From Serpula lacrymans var. lacrymans S7.9 (lineage: Eukaryota; Basidiomycota; Agaricomycetes; Boletales; Serpulaceae), in assembly GCF_000218685.1 (NCBI RefSeq), contig NW_006763296.1, forward strand, positions 2,004,907 to 2,068,906: a DNA stretch of 64,000 nucleotides, in the 5' to 3' direction. Within the stretch, counting starts at the first letter, position 1. The number at the start of each line of letters is the position of its first letter. This document shows positions 12,201 to 21,731 of the stretch, piece after piece. The notes under the pieces are model-generated. The model did not search any database. It saw nothing but the letters and a program-made list of their open reading frames with translations, and was not told where the DNA came from. The position numbers and the translations under genes are program-made.

Positions 12201-14718
12201 GGAAACGACAAAAGCGAGGGCGCAATGCAATGTGTAGCCAGTGGCGACGCGAAAATTTGCCAAAATGCCAAAACACGGAAAGTACCGAATGGAAAAGCAA
12301 AGGCGAGCGTGACTGGATTGCCTAATAGAGGTGGTGCTGATCAGCCACAAGTTCGAAAAGGGCAATATTAATTACTATTCCACATGGCACTGTGCCTATG
12401 TGGCGCAAAGGCGAGTCTTTTTGAATATTCGCTTCGTTATTGACACCTGTCCATGCTACCAATCAACTTTGGTGCGTGACAATGTGTGAAAAAGAGGTCG
12501 GTGTTTGCGACTGCCACAAAAACGGTTTTTGGAAGTAGCGGTGTATCTTCTTCTTCTTCTGTATACAGATCCGGTCTCCTGGAAAGTTTATCCGGAATTG
12601 TCATATGTGTTCCAGGTACGTGTTTCAAAGTATAATTGTATTGTGAGAGTAGAAGTTGCCAATGTCTTTGCCGTGGTTTCAGTTTTCTGGCCTCTTGCCA
12701 ATACATGACATTCTTGTGATCAGTTAAAATCTCCACCGTGTGAGCAGTTCCTAAGATGTAATGTTTCCATTCTTCTAGTGCTCTGATGACGGCGAGAAGT
12801 TCCTTGTCATAAATCTGGTAGTTATTTTTGGCTGGAGATAGAGTTTTGGAGAAGAAGACGCATGGATGCCAGACTCTATTGCCATCAGGTTGGTTCAAGA
12901 CTGCTCCGGTTGTGTGTTTTGATGCATCCGCTGCAATTTGGGATGGTTTGTTTGGGTCAGGTATCTGTGTGACAGGTGCTACACTGAAACAGTATTTTAG
13001 TAGCATAAATGCCTTTTCTTCAGTGGTAATCCAGTCCCAAATCTTTCCCTTTTCTAACAGTGCGTTGAGTGGCCTTGCGAGTTCCGAGTAGTGAATTTGC
13101 GGTAGAAGTTACTGAAACCGAGGAATTTCCGGACTTTGTGAACATTGGTTGGGGTTGGTCAATCCTTGATCCCTGCAAGTTTTACCGGGTCCATTTGTAC
13201 CTGGTTGTGACAGATGATCATGCCGAGGTATTCTATCTCTTTTACATCAAACGTGCATTTTTCCAGTTTTAGGTATAGGTCGTTGTTGTGTAGTCATTGC
13301 AATACCCATTTTGTCCATGTTATTCTGGTCCTTGGCTGAATATCAGCATGTCATCCATGTATATGATAAGCCACCCTTCATCTATCATATCTGCAAAGAA
13401 GTCTTTCATCATGCATTGGAAGGTGGCTGGGGAATTGCACATGCTAAAGAACATGACCGTGGGTTCGAAGAGTCCTTTTCTTGTTTTAAATGCTGCTTTC
13501 CATTTGTCTCCTTCTTTTATCCGAACATTGTTATACCCCCAATGTAGGTTCAGCTTTGTGAAGTGTGATGCTCCACGGAGTTTATCGATGAGATTGGGGA
13601 TTATGGGCAGTGGGTAGGGATCTCGGATGGTTTGTTTGTTGAGTTGACGATAATCCTGACAGGGTTGTAAGGATCCATCTTTTTTGTCTATGTAAAAGAA
13701 AGGGGAGGCCATCAGAGATTTGCTAGGTCTGATGTATCCTTTTTGAAGGTTGTCGTTAAGGAACTCTTCTAGTGCGGTGTTTTCCTTGGGCAAAAGAGGA
13801 TAGGTTTTGCAGTTGCATAGTTTGAATTCTGGTTTTAGGTTTATGGCGTGACCGTAGATTCTTCTTTTGGGTAGTCTTTCTGAAGCCCAGTGTTTGTTTT
13901 TGTGAAGATCCGTGTTTTGTGTACATAGTTGATTAATAACTCTGGTTGGTCGATTGTGATGGTGCGAATCATGGATTGGTTGGAGTGAGATCGGATCGTG
14001 CAAATGGTATGTTGGGTGTCCACGCTTTTGGATGTCCAGTCTATAGTAGGGTTGACCTTGCGAAGCCACGGGTATCCAAGGAGAATGTCTTCTCCTCCTA
14101 GTCCGGTGATAAGGAATTTACACATGGTGTTCCTTCCTCCTGCTTCTATCCTTTGATAGGTGTAATGGGTGATCTTCCCTCCGTTGCTGATGGTTCCATC
14201 TACATTTTTGCATGTGATGGGTACATTGAGTTTGTTAAGGGGTAGGCGGTGTTTGATGGCAAATTTTGTATCCATAAAGTCGTCGGTTGCTCCAGAGTCA
14301 ATGAGTGCTTTGGTTCCAATGGTTTTTTGTTGTAACATGGTGTCAATTTGTAACGAGTTTGAATTAATTGTAGCTATGGTTACAATGGCTATTTGGGACG
14401 GTACCAACATTGGGGTGGGTCGTCCTTTCAAAAACCCTCTTTTTCCAATTCATCAATGGCGGAGGCGCAATTGGCTTCTCCAAGTTCTCTCCACATTTTG
14501 AGGATGTGGGAAATTCCTTTTCCGTCTTCTACTACAGTCTCCGTTTCATCCTTTCTTGTGACTTTGGCGGTACTGGTGTGAAGTCTGGTGACGTCGGGTT
14601 GGGGAAAGGGGGGTGGTGCTGCTGTTCTTTCTTGTCTAGATGACACTGGGGATGTTGCCATTTGGGTAGGCTCTGCTCTGGTCTGTGCCCTGGTAGTGGG
14701 CCTTCTTCCTTGCAACAA
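9277..14718 (-). pseudogene. Gypsy pol: protease, RT, RNase H, integrase, chromodomain
   Basis: The frame opens at 14718. Protease: ALIDSGATDDFMD (about 14300). Reverse transcriptase (13320-14069): KDGSLQPCQDYRQLNKQTI, FTKLNLHWGYNN and IIYMDDMLIF. RNase H (12437-13006): AADASKHTTGAVL, YQIYDKELLAVIRALEEWKH, LTDHKNVMYW. After the solo LTR: the integrase zinc region (10456-10690), the integrase core with VVVDHGLTKG, SDRGPQFASE and YHPQSDGETERVNQE (9895-10434), and the C-terminal domain plus chromodomain (9277-9870). The RT-RNase H connector (about 13010-13320) has several stops, and the usual FTKLDL catalytic Asp is Asn. Pol cannot be functional as read. Confidence 0.85.
10670..12481 (-). mobile_element. 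1.8-kb solo LTR (copy A) inside Gypsy pol
   Basis: An 1,812-bp unit with TGTCA...TGACA ends and a 4-bp target duplication ATGT (10666-10669 and 12482-12485). Removing it with one ATGT rejoins the Gypsy frame (DLFFTH to IQTSLQEG). Two relatives lie at 33116-34373 (truncated) and 34810-36616. Promoter orientation is minus: a TATATAA box lies near 11210, followed by a pyrimidine-rich leader. TG...CA ends and a 4-bp duplication fit a solo LTR left by recombination of a long-LTR retrotransposon; no internal region of that element is in the window. An internal open frame (11628-12365) is discussed under rejected items. Confidence 0.75.
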
Positions 14719-14781
14719 TTTGTTGTCTTTTTTGTCCCTTTGCTAAGAAGTGTGGGATGATAATGTGGAATACAATTGTTT

Positions 14782-15126
14782 TGTTACGCTTGGAACATAC
14801 AAACCTGGTAACAAGGGGGTTTCCTGGTGATGCAGCGGTTTCTGATAAGCCCGTGGGTAACAGGTTTGAGATGTATTCTGATGATGAGGAGGGTTTTACT
14901 GAATGAATACCAAGTTGCACTGTTGAAGCATACAATCGTATTGGAAATGTTAACTACAATACAAGTGTGTATATATACTGTCCTACTTTAGGGTAGGTGT
15001 TTGTGTTAAACAAACAACAACCGGTGAGAAACTATAACAGGTAACTAGTGTGGGAATAGGAATGAGTAACAGTATGTAGCTACTCAGAGAAGAAAATAAA
15101 ATCCGTAAGAGTCATAGTTCGTAACA
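14782..15126 (-). repeat. 5' LTR of the nested Gypsy element
   Basis: 345-bp LTR, pair of 7603-7945. The sequence immediately inside it (14781 downward on the minus strand, AAACAATTGTATTCC) is where a primer-binding site should lie; I could not match it to a tRNA 3' end. Confidence 0.9.
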
Positions 15127-15344
15127 AGAGCAGTGTGAGGGCTTTAAAGGATTCCACAAGTAGTTGTGAAAGTAATCTCAGACTGCAACATATACAAGTA
15201 AAAGAGACACCAATCATTTCTGAACAGACATGGTCTGAACACGAAACATTTGAAGAATGGAAACCAGCATATCAGGCGGTCAATGACAATCAGTGTGACA
15301 CTGCAAATCTATCTTCAGTGAGGCCTACAAGTTCTAGTTATTAA
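15127..15344 (+). pseudogene. Plavaka coding fragment after the Gypsy insertion
   Basis: Forward coding-like sequence (SCESNLRLQHIQVKETP, EQTWSEHETFEEWKP) follows the right-hand target duplication and continues the interrupted transposon gene. Joining it across the excised Gypsy element leaves the two frames out of step by one, so either an intron lies here or the gene had already decayed. It stops at 15344, where similarity switches strand. Confidence 0.45.
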
Positions 15345-15590
15345 TTTCCATAATATAGGAATATGTTGCTGTTGACTAGATCATTTAAATAAAAACATCC
15401 TTCCTTCATATCAAAAGCCCATATCATGTGAACCCCACTAATCAAATACTTAGGTATTACCAACTCTGAGTCTCTCGTTTCTTCATACAAACGAGCACCA
15501 GACCATGTAGTCCTCAGGTTTGCATTCAATGGTTTGAACGTCTTCACAAATGCAATATCAAACGAGGAAGAGTGGATAGAGCAACAAAAT
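15341..15590 (-). pseudogene. Plavaka-like transposase C-terminal segment, inverted
   Basis: The minus strand reads SSSFDIAFVKTFKPLNANLR, TTWSGARLYEE, VIPKYLISGVHMIWAF and FYLNDLVNSNIFLYYGN, then stops at 15341. This resembles, from memory of the family, the C-terminal end of large Agaricomycete transposase-like proteins (PKY.IRG.HM.P.F and FYLNDLV.. motifs). It faces the forward transposase fragment that ends at the same point, so it is either an internal inversion or a second element tail-to-tail. Fragment only. Confidence 0.5.
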
Positions 15591-16261
15591 AAACTTTGGA
15601 GTTGAGAGGGAGTTGATTCCGGAGTACTTATATTAACAAGGACACAATTGAAGCAAGGTTCCTTATTTAAATTGGGGTTGCTATGTAAAAAATTGTGCCT
15701 CTTGCTCCAGTCTTCCAGAGATTGATAGGTTAGATAAATACATTGATACTTTCTGATCTATTAATCAGGGACAGTGTTAGAAAGAAAAAATGTGTATAAA
15801 TGTATTGATCAACTCAATCTAATGGGTTCATCTGCAGTTGCTGACCCGGCTGACTTGCCTGATTGTTTTCTGCCTCAGGTCTGATTGGCTTTCAATCATT
15901 AACATGTCAGACCATCAGATGGAACAGGATTGTTACAGAGGTTCATTGTGCTTGATCAGATGAAGTGGATTTTTCCGGCATTTTCATTTTGTCCAATGCG
16001 GACCCTTATACTTCTTGCTTGATATGAATTAATTAGGATTTTTAGTTCGAGAGAAAAGCTGAACCTCGGTAGATACAAATATAATACTGTAAGAAGAGCT
16101 AAGAAAAATGGTGCCATGTAAAACGAGATAGATTTTTTGTGGCAAAGATGATAAAAATTTAAGTTGATGATTTGCCTCTTCATGTCAATAGTCTCAAGCC
16201 AAGTCATGTCATGTCATGGAGTCAGTTGTGGATGACACCTATCTTACTTAATCCACAATCC
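15591..16261. other. AT-rich remnant without recognisable coding
   Basis: I see no gene, RNA or clear repeat end here. It may be decayed transposon sequence continuing from the inverted Plavaka fragment. Confidence 0.4.
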
Positions 16262-16374
16262 TGAAATGCACGTAACATAGTGTGAGAAATATTGTTTGCA
16301 CTGAGAGTTGTTCAAAACGAACGTGTTTGCAAACGGCTCTTGTTTTGGAATGGAGGTTGTTGAACAGGCCCTCA
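16262..16374 (-). repeat. Harbinger-end-like repeat
   Basis: Read in reverse it begins GGGCCTGTTCAACAACC and contains a CGTTCGTTTTGAACAACT segment and TTTCTCACACTATG. This parallels the right end of the PIF/Harbinger element (GGGCCCGTTCGGCAGCC..., CGTTTTGAATGAGCTGAG, TTCTCACGCTATG). It looks like an end of a related element, perhaps a non-autonomous one. Confidence 0.45.
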
Positions 16375-16499
16375 GGCTTACCATCATACAGATATGCACA
16401 ATCCTAGTCAATGTAATGCCCATGCTAGCCCAACAATACTACATCATAGCAGCCCCTAGTGCCAGTCCACAACTCTGGGGTAACTTAAAATTTGATCAT

Positions 16500-16770
16500 T
16501 ATGAAACCAAAAAAATTCTGCCAAGGTCATGTAATGCCTCAGCAGGAGCCAGCAGCACCAGCAGATGCTGGCAGGATGACAACACCTATGCCAGACCTTG
16601 TATGAAACCTTTTATTAATAATTCCCACCCATCTGCTGATGATGTGCTATCACAAAAATCAAAACAAAAATCTGCTAAGCCTATGCAAAGTCTTAGCAGG
16701 AGCCAGCAGGCCCAGCAGGTTCTGTAATTGTGACAACATCTATACCAGGGGATGTACAAAAAAAACCTGT
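16500..16770 (+). repeat. Degenerate direct repeat, AGCAGGAGCCAGCAG motif
   Basis: AGCAGGAGCCAGCAG occurs near 16542 and again near 16695, each followed by a CAGCAG-rich stretch and then TGACAACA(C/T)CTATACCAG-like sequence. This is an old ~155-bp tandem duplication. The open frame over it is probably not a gene. Confidence 0.4.
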
Positions 16771-17148
16771 TCACTCTCCTCAACTAGCATATTGTATTCT
16801 GTACAATGTCACATTTATTTTCTGTCACCCTTTTATTAAGGTGTACTTTTGGAATATATTACATGATTTTATTTTCCACTGTTGTTGCCTTAATTGCTTC
16901 TATTTGCACACTCATAGGATTATTATATTTTCAAATTCACAGGAGGGATTTGAACTAAAGCCACTCAAAGACCGACCACTGTTATTATATACATACCATT
17001 ACGTAAAAATACATATAATGTGTTGCAGAAAATACACGCCTGGGCCATACCATGCAATCTGCTGCTGAACCTGCTATATTCTGCTAATCTATGCCAAGCT
17101 CACCCAATGAGGGTATCTGTATGCTGATGCCCAGTCGTAAACAACAAA

Positions 17149-17204
17149 ATATATACCGAATTACATCGAATTTCATTGGATATTCAATGTGATTCGGTAT
17201 ATAT
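17149..17204. repeat. Perfect-length hairpin, 23-nt arms
   Basis: Arms 17149-17171 and 17182-17204 pair at 21 of 23 positions around a 10-nt loop. The arm carries ATATACCGAAT, also found (ATACACCGAAT) in the dispersed repeat at 30695-30973 and its relative at 20463-20743, so it may be a folded end of that family. Confidence 0.6.
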
Positions 17205-17579
17205 CTTAAAACTACTGTAATCCTAGATTATTTTCGAATGTAAAAGACTAGTATCTAACCACAATGATAGCACAGAAATCATTTGATTTAGTTAGATGGT
17301 TCTTATTATATTTTGCTTATTATATAGAATATTTGAACCATAGCAAATCAAAATGAATTTACAACTAAACTAATTACGTTTCAAAATGTCACCCGCCAAA
17401 AAAGTCGTGTTTCGTTTTAAAACGGGCCCGTTTTGGAACGAGCTGACGTGTTTGGCAACTCAGCTCGTTTTGAAAAAACTTTGTCACACTGGTCTGCAAA
17501 TTGTGTTCCCAACTTTTACACTCAAACTACAGTAGCTTACACTGCTCTATCACTCTCAAACCCACCTCAAAAGCCCCCA

Positions 17580-18783
17580 ATGACCTCTCAAAAGCTCACA
17601 CTCAAGATTTCATCTTTGAAAAACAGGCTCCTTGCCAACAAAGAGAACCAACCTCCTAGTCAACAATCTCAGAGTCCAGCCCCAAAAGAGCCCCGAAACG
17701 CGAAATGGACATCAGAGGATGATGCCACATTAGTGGATAAATTGAAGGAGGCACAAATGGAAGGTAATCAACCTGACAATAATTTCAAAAAACCAGCTTT
17801 TGTTGGTGTAGCTGTTGTGCTGGTGCAGAGCCATAAAACCAGTGGTGGTGCACCAAAGACATCTACAAATTGTAGCCGACGTTGGGGAACAGTAAGTCAA
17901 CCATTGTACAACATATATTGTACTGATTTTTATCATCACAGTTAAAGGCTATGTGCCTTGTTGTTCAGCAGCTCTGAGAGCTGTCTGGTTTTGGATGGGA
18001 TGATACCAGAAAGAAAGTAACTGCTGAAGAAGATGTGTGGGATAACTATATTGCAGTAAGTGTAGAGTCAATAATTTAGTATGGGATGTACTCAATTAGA
18101 TCTGTCTCAGTCCCATCCAGAAGCAAAGCCATGGCGTACAAACCCTTTTCCACTCTATGACGATATAATTGGACTCATTGATGGACGCTATGCCACTGGT
18201 GAGGGTGCTTTTCATATCCCAGAGATTGATGAGCCTTCTTTGCCCTTGCCTCATCCTTATGAGGAGCAAGTGGATCAAGATGATGTGGGCACAGCAGATG
18301 GTCATCCAGAGAGTGATTTAGACTTGGATGGGGAAAAAAAGTCTCAGGTATGTGATATGGCTTGATGTTGACTTTACCTCACTATTCATTCTTCTAGGAT
18401 TCTATTGAAGTGTCTCAGAGCTCAAAACGCAAATGTGCAGCTTCTGGATCACCCACTCCTGCATCTGCATCAAAGGGCCTTCGTACCAAGGTGACAGGAC
18501 CTTCTGCCATCCTTGTAATTGCAGATGCACTTAGTGCTGTGGCTTCATCACTCAGTCGTCCTGACCCTAGTATTTCCCAGATTATTGGTGATGTCCCCAG
18601 CACACCTAAGAGGAGAATTGCTGCAATCAAGGCTGTTTGTGTTGATGATGCATTGGCCACTGCTGAGCGCACACAAGCAATTGCACTATTCACCAAGAAT
18701 ATTGCCATTGCTGATGCATATTCTGCTATCTCTGATGATGTCCTTCGATCCAACTACATCTGTCTTGAGATTGATAGCATGTA
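17580..18783 (+). pseudogene. Harbinger Myb/SANT-like protein gene with nonsense codon
   Basis: The frame starts MTSQKLTLKISSLKNRL and enters a Myb/SANT-like DNA-binding domain (AKWTSEDDATLVDKLKEA, GNQPDNNFKKPAF, GGAPKTSTNCSRRWGT). After an intron it continues with LSGFGWDDTRKKVTAEEDVW, then HPEAKPWRTNPFPLYDDI and DGRYATGEGAFH, an acidic linker, a further intron (about 18348-18397) and a C-terminal region ending at the 18783 stop. In this family the protein helps the transposase reach the nucleus and bind the ends. TGA at 17975-17977 replaces the Arg expected in QL(R)ELSGFGWD, so the copy is probably dead. Confidence 0.7.
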
Positions 18784-18804
18784 GTTAAAATAGCTTTACT
18801 ATTA

Positions 18805-19904
18805 CTAGTTTCCAGTTTGAGTATACGTGATATACTGTTCCCACATTGTCTTTGCAATTATATCACGTTTAAGTATTGCCCTCTCCTTTTCCTGAGGTGT
18901 GATGACATGACTATGATCCCTTTGATCCTGCCGCATAGCTTGACTATTCTGTCCACCACCTATGCTGTCCCCTTCTTCATTGTTACTTTCCTGATGACAG
19001 TAACTCATATGAAATTGTGAAGAACGCCAAGTGCAGGAACAAGTTTTGCTTGTACCTCCAAAGCATACTCTGGAGCTGCAACCATTAGTCAAAAGTGTCT
19101 CTTGACCACCCCAAAGATGCGCTCAATAACATTACGAGCTTGAGCATGACGTAAATTGAAAGATAACAAGTATGAGCTGAGATATCAAAGTGGAAGAAAT
19201 GAAGACCTTTGTGAAGCTCTACCCTATTCCTTCAAATGGTATCGTACTCCACGGTAGGGGACCAAAAGGGAATCACATGAGGGAAAGCCTGCATCCGCAA
19301 GATAATATAGACCTGAATACAAAGCCATTGCTCCAAGCATTGTTGTACACACGACTATCAGCAGCACTGCCCTCCCAGCCAGACAGGACATATGAAAAGT
19401 GTATGTTAAAGGTGCAAGCAGCAAGGATATTTTGAGAGAGTCAACCCTTCCGATTACGATAGCGTCCAGTAAGAGCATCATCAAGAACAAAGATATCAAT
19501 GTGGCTACCATGTATGGCACCACGACACTGTTTAAAGAAGGGATAGAACTTGGGCTCATCTCGGATTTCAGGAGGGACCTCCTCATTAGGGGGGAGATTG
19601 ATGTATTTCCGGTAAAAGGCAGGAGAAACCACCATATTGAGCATATGGTGAAAGATCCTATAAGTAACAAGGTTTGATACTCAGTGAATGATATTGAAGA
19701 ATAAACACATGCATGCTTTGATATTGTATCAGCACTATGCTGGAACCTCTCCTGCATATCCCTATTTGTTCCACCAGTGCAACACATTCGGAGAAAGATA
19801 GCAAGCTGCTCCTCTGTTGAGATATGCTTGGAGTGACAAAAACCTGCATGATCCTTGAGCTCTTGAAGGAGCCTGCGGAAAACTGGCTTGGAAAGCCCCA
19901 TCAT
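18805..19904 (-). pseudogene. PIF/Harbinger transposase, decayed
   Basis: Minus-strand frames encode a helix-turn-helix N-terminus (LSKPVFRRLLQELKD, EEQLAIFLRMCCTGGTNRDM), then KFYPFFKQCRGAIHGSHID, NRKG, LSQNILAACTFN, a GWEGS-like motif, YYLADAGFPSCDSLLVPYRG and VRYHLKE, then LRHAQARNVIERIFGVVKRHF and PEYALEVQAKLVPALGVLHN. This is the DDE_Tnp_4 / plant-type Harbinger transposase. The first catalytic motif is GAIHGSHI where the family has an Asp (GAIDGTH). TGA codons at 19089-19091 and 19005-19007 sit where the family has Arg (KRRFR..., HNFIR). A probable intron lies near 19660. Inactive. Confidence 0.8.
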
Positions 19905-20462
19905 ATTATGGAATCAACAAGGATGTCCACATAATAGCTCCCTAACCCAAGCATGACCAGTTAAAATTGATTTAATAAAAGATGATACTGAAGCCAGTGA
20001 TACAGCAGCAGCAGCTGTGGCTGAAGCCAGGGAAGCAGCCTTCCTTCGTTGAGCATGAGACAACTTAAGGAGAGCCGAGGCAGCTGCTTTCTTTCGAGAG
20101 GAGGATGTGGTCATGATGGAGGCTCGGGGGGCAGGAAAACCACAATCTACTGACGAAACGCGCGTGACATGGTGTGACATAGCGTGAGAACTTTCGTTTG
20201 CCTCTCAGCTCATTCAAAACGAGCGCGTTTTCAAACGGTGGCTGCCGAACGGGCCCTGAGTCTTTGACTTTCCCGCGGCCATTTGAAGTAGCACAAACAA
20301 TATGTTAGCTGTAATGAAAAAAGAACATCTGAAAGATATTTACCTGAAGTAGTGGGTCACTCCCCACAATTTTACACTATTCATCAAAATCCCTCGTTAA
20401 GTGAGTGCAGACCTGTCTAATAGCAAGTGGGAAATACAAGTGTTAGTAAAGATTGTGGCCGA

Positions 20463-20743
20463 GATGGTGGTACAGGACAAAGGATGAAAACGAACATGTG
20501 CAAAATGTGACCAAATATACGGGCACACGATTATGCAAGCATCTGCACGAACTTGCGACGCTGCAGTGCGTTGTGTTTTGTGTAAAAGTGCACGAGATCA
20601 CACGCAATCGCAAGTTCTGTTGACTCGAAGTCGCGCCCCAAAATCGTGAGAAAGTTTTATGATTGGGATTAGATTCGATGTAAATGGTCTGATTCGACAG
20701 GATTCTATTTTATTCGGTGTATCTTTTGTCGTTTCTTACTGGG
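20463..20743 (-). repeat. Dispersed repeat, reverse copy of 30695-30973
   Basis: This ~280-bp segment, read in reverse, matches 30695-30973 closely, including AGAAACGACAAAA, ATACACCGAAT, AATCCTGTCGAATCAGACC and a GTCCTGTACCACCATC end. It continues past that end as TCGGCCACAATC, giving the unoccupied version of the site where a Copia LTR starts at 30974. Confidence 0.75.
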
Positions 20744-21731
20744 GCTGATGTTTGCCAAACACCATCAGGCAATAGCAAGAATCAACCGTTTTCCTGATGG
20801 TCCTGTCCATACTTGAGTCAGGTATCGTGTAATTCTCAGGCTCGCATCAATCACCCACAATCTTGAGAATCGTGCATGATAATCCAATGATAATCATTGC
20901 TGGCACTCGAACGTGGAACCCATGAAGCTTGATTATGCTTGAACGTGTGCTAGTCTCCTGGTTACCATGCCTGAGATTGGCACTTCAGGGCTTTCAGCCT
21001 TGATCAGGTACCGACAGATGAAATGTCTAGGTCGCAGAATGCCCTAGGAATTTTGCTTATTGGACACCACGGATGATGACGGATCACAGCTTTCCCACCT
21101 AGCGCCTTATCTACCACAGCAAAGTATGATCCGTCATGTCTTCTTCAAATAAACGCCTTGCCGGAGACCGTATCCTTGAGATTCCGAAGTGTGTGCCACT
21201 GTATGGTGAGTCTCAATTTAGTTCAATATCTAATTCTTTGCTCAACTAAATCCATCCAGAAATGATAAATCCGTGTGATGCTTATTTCTGGAGTGAAAAA
21301 TAACGGGGAACGGTAGGGACTTGTTCACTTTATTACCGTACGGCGTACAGTCAGGACATGTCACTAGTTATCCTTTCGACGAAGAAGGCCTCACGCACAC
21401 TAATCTAATTCGATAACCCCTCACGGTCAGGTCTGTTCTCCCATTGACGGTGTTTGAAACAATGTATGCTGAGAACAAGCTGAAACACAAGCACATTGGA
21501 TTTGACTTCGGTCTTAGTTTTCTCCTTTTCTCGTAGATTTTGGCACAGTAACCAGCAGTAACCTTGTGAAATGCTTTCTATGATTTACTCTGACGGTCGC
21601 CAGCCGCGCGGCCCGGTTATATGAAGTTCGCACGATTGTCTGATAAAGACTCTTAAGCGGATTATCGGCGTTCACTCTTCAGCGTATCTACTCAATCTCT
21701 GCTCACTTCTATCCTCTGAAATTCTAACAAA
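20744..21731. other. Intergenic, upstream of transketolase gene
   Basis: No coding sequence recognised. A weak tRNA-like stretch (about 20895-20985, minus) is too degenerate to call. The last ~130 bp before ATG 21732 are the likely promoter and leader of the transketolase gene, with a TCACTTCTATCCTCTG pyrimidine-rich stretch just upstream. Confidence 0.4.

Larger units (their letters stand above)
7603..15126 (-). mobile_element. Complete Ty3/Gypsy retrotransposon, minus orientation
   Basis: Two LTRs (7603-7945 and 14782-15126) share TGTTACG...CGTAACA ends and differ at about nine positions, mostly transitions, plus a 2-bp indel. The flanks are AGGGC (7598-7602) and AGAGC (15127-15131), a 5-bp target duplication with one difference. 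Inside, read on the minus strand: pol (14718 to 9277) then a zinc-knuckle ORF (9222-8080), then a polypurine tract (AAAATGGGGGTAA). Only about 60 nt separate the 5' LTR from pol and no gag lies there. Pol is interrupted by a solo LTR at 10670-12481. The insertion lies inside the Plavaka transposase gene. Confidence 0.9.
2607..15700 (+). mobile_element. Nested transposon block: Plavaka (CACTA-like) host element with insertions
   Basis: The outermost element is a Plavaka-type DNA transposon, recognised from its transposase pieces at 5068-7602 and after 15127. It is interrupted by a 770-bp inverted-repeat element (4188-4957) and by a complete Gypsy retrotransposon (7603-15126), itself interrupted by a solo LTR (10670-12481). 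Removing the inner units in order restores contiguous coding sequence at each level except at the outermost join, where one frame step is lost. I could not identify the terminal inverted repeats, so 2607 and 15700 are bounds, not ends. Confidence 0.6.
17380..20260. mobile_element. PIF/Harbinger DNA transposon with two convergent genes
   Basis: A Myb/SANT-like gene (+) and a PIF/Harbinger transposase gene (-) converge between end sequences that share GTTTGGCAAC / GTTCGGCAGC, CTCGTTTTGAA and GTCACAC motifs in inverted orientation (17395-17500 and 20165-20258). That two-gene content is typical of Harbinger elements. Both genes carry nonsense codons. Ends are approximate and I did not find a clean 3-bp target duplication. 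Confidence 0.75.

Noticed and set aside
11628..12365. 245-aa open frame inside the long LTR, conserved in copy B (34925-35662)
   Set aside because: The full frame begins with TTG; the first ATG (good CCACCATGG context) gives about 181 aa. Between copies I count about five amino-acid-changing and three silent differences after that ATG, so no sign of selection for a protein. It remains possible, but I did not call a gene.
16308..16727. 139-aa forward ORF
   Set aside because: It overlaps a Harbinger-end-like repeat and a degenerate direct repeat; no domain and no start context.
128..19091. TGA read as an amino acid in this genome
   Set aside because: Intact host genes (HUS1, ABHD11-type, ICT1-type) end in TGA exactly where the family ends, so TGA is a normal stop.
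20890..20990. tRNA-like stretch (CACTCGAACGTGGAACCC)
   Set aside because: The B-box-like part is imperfect, the T-stem does not pair and no anticodon arm could be placed.
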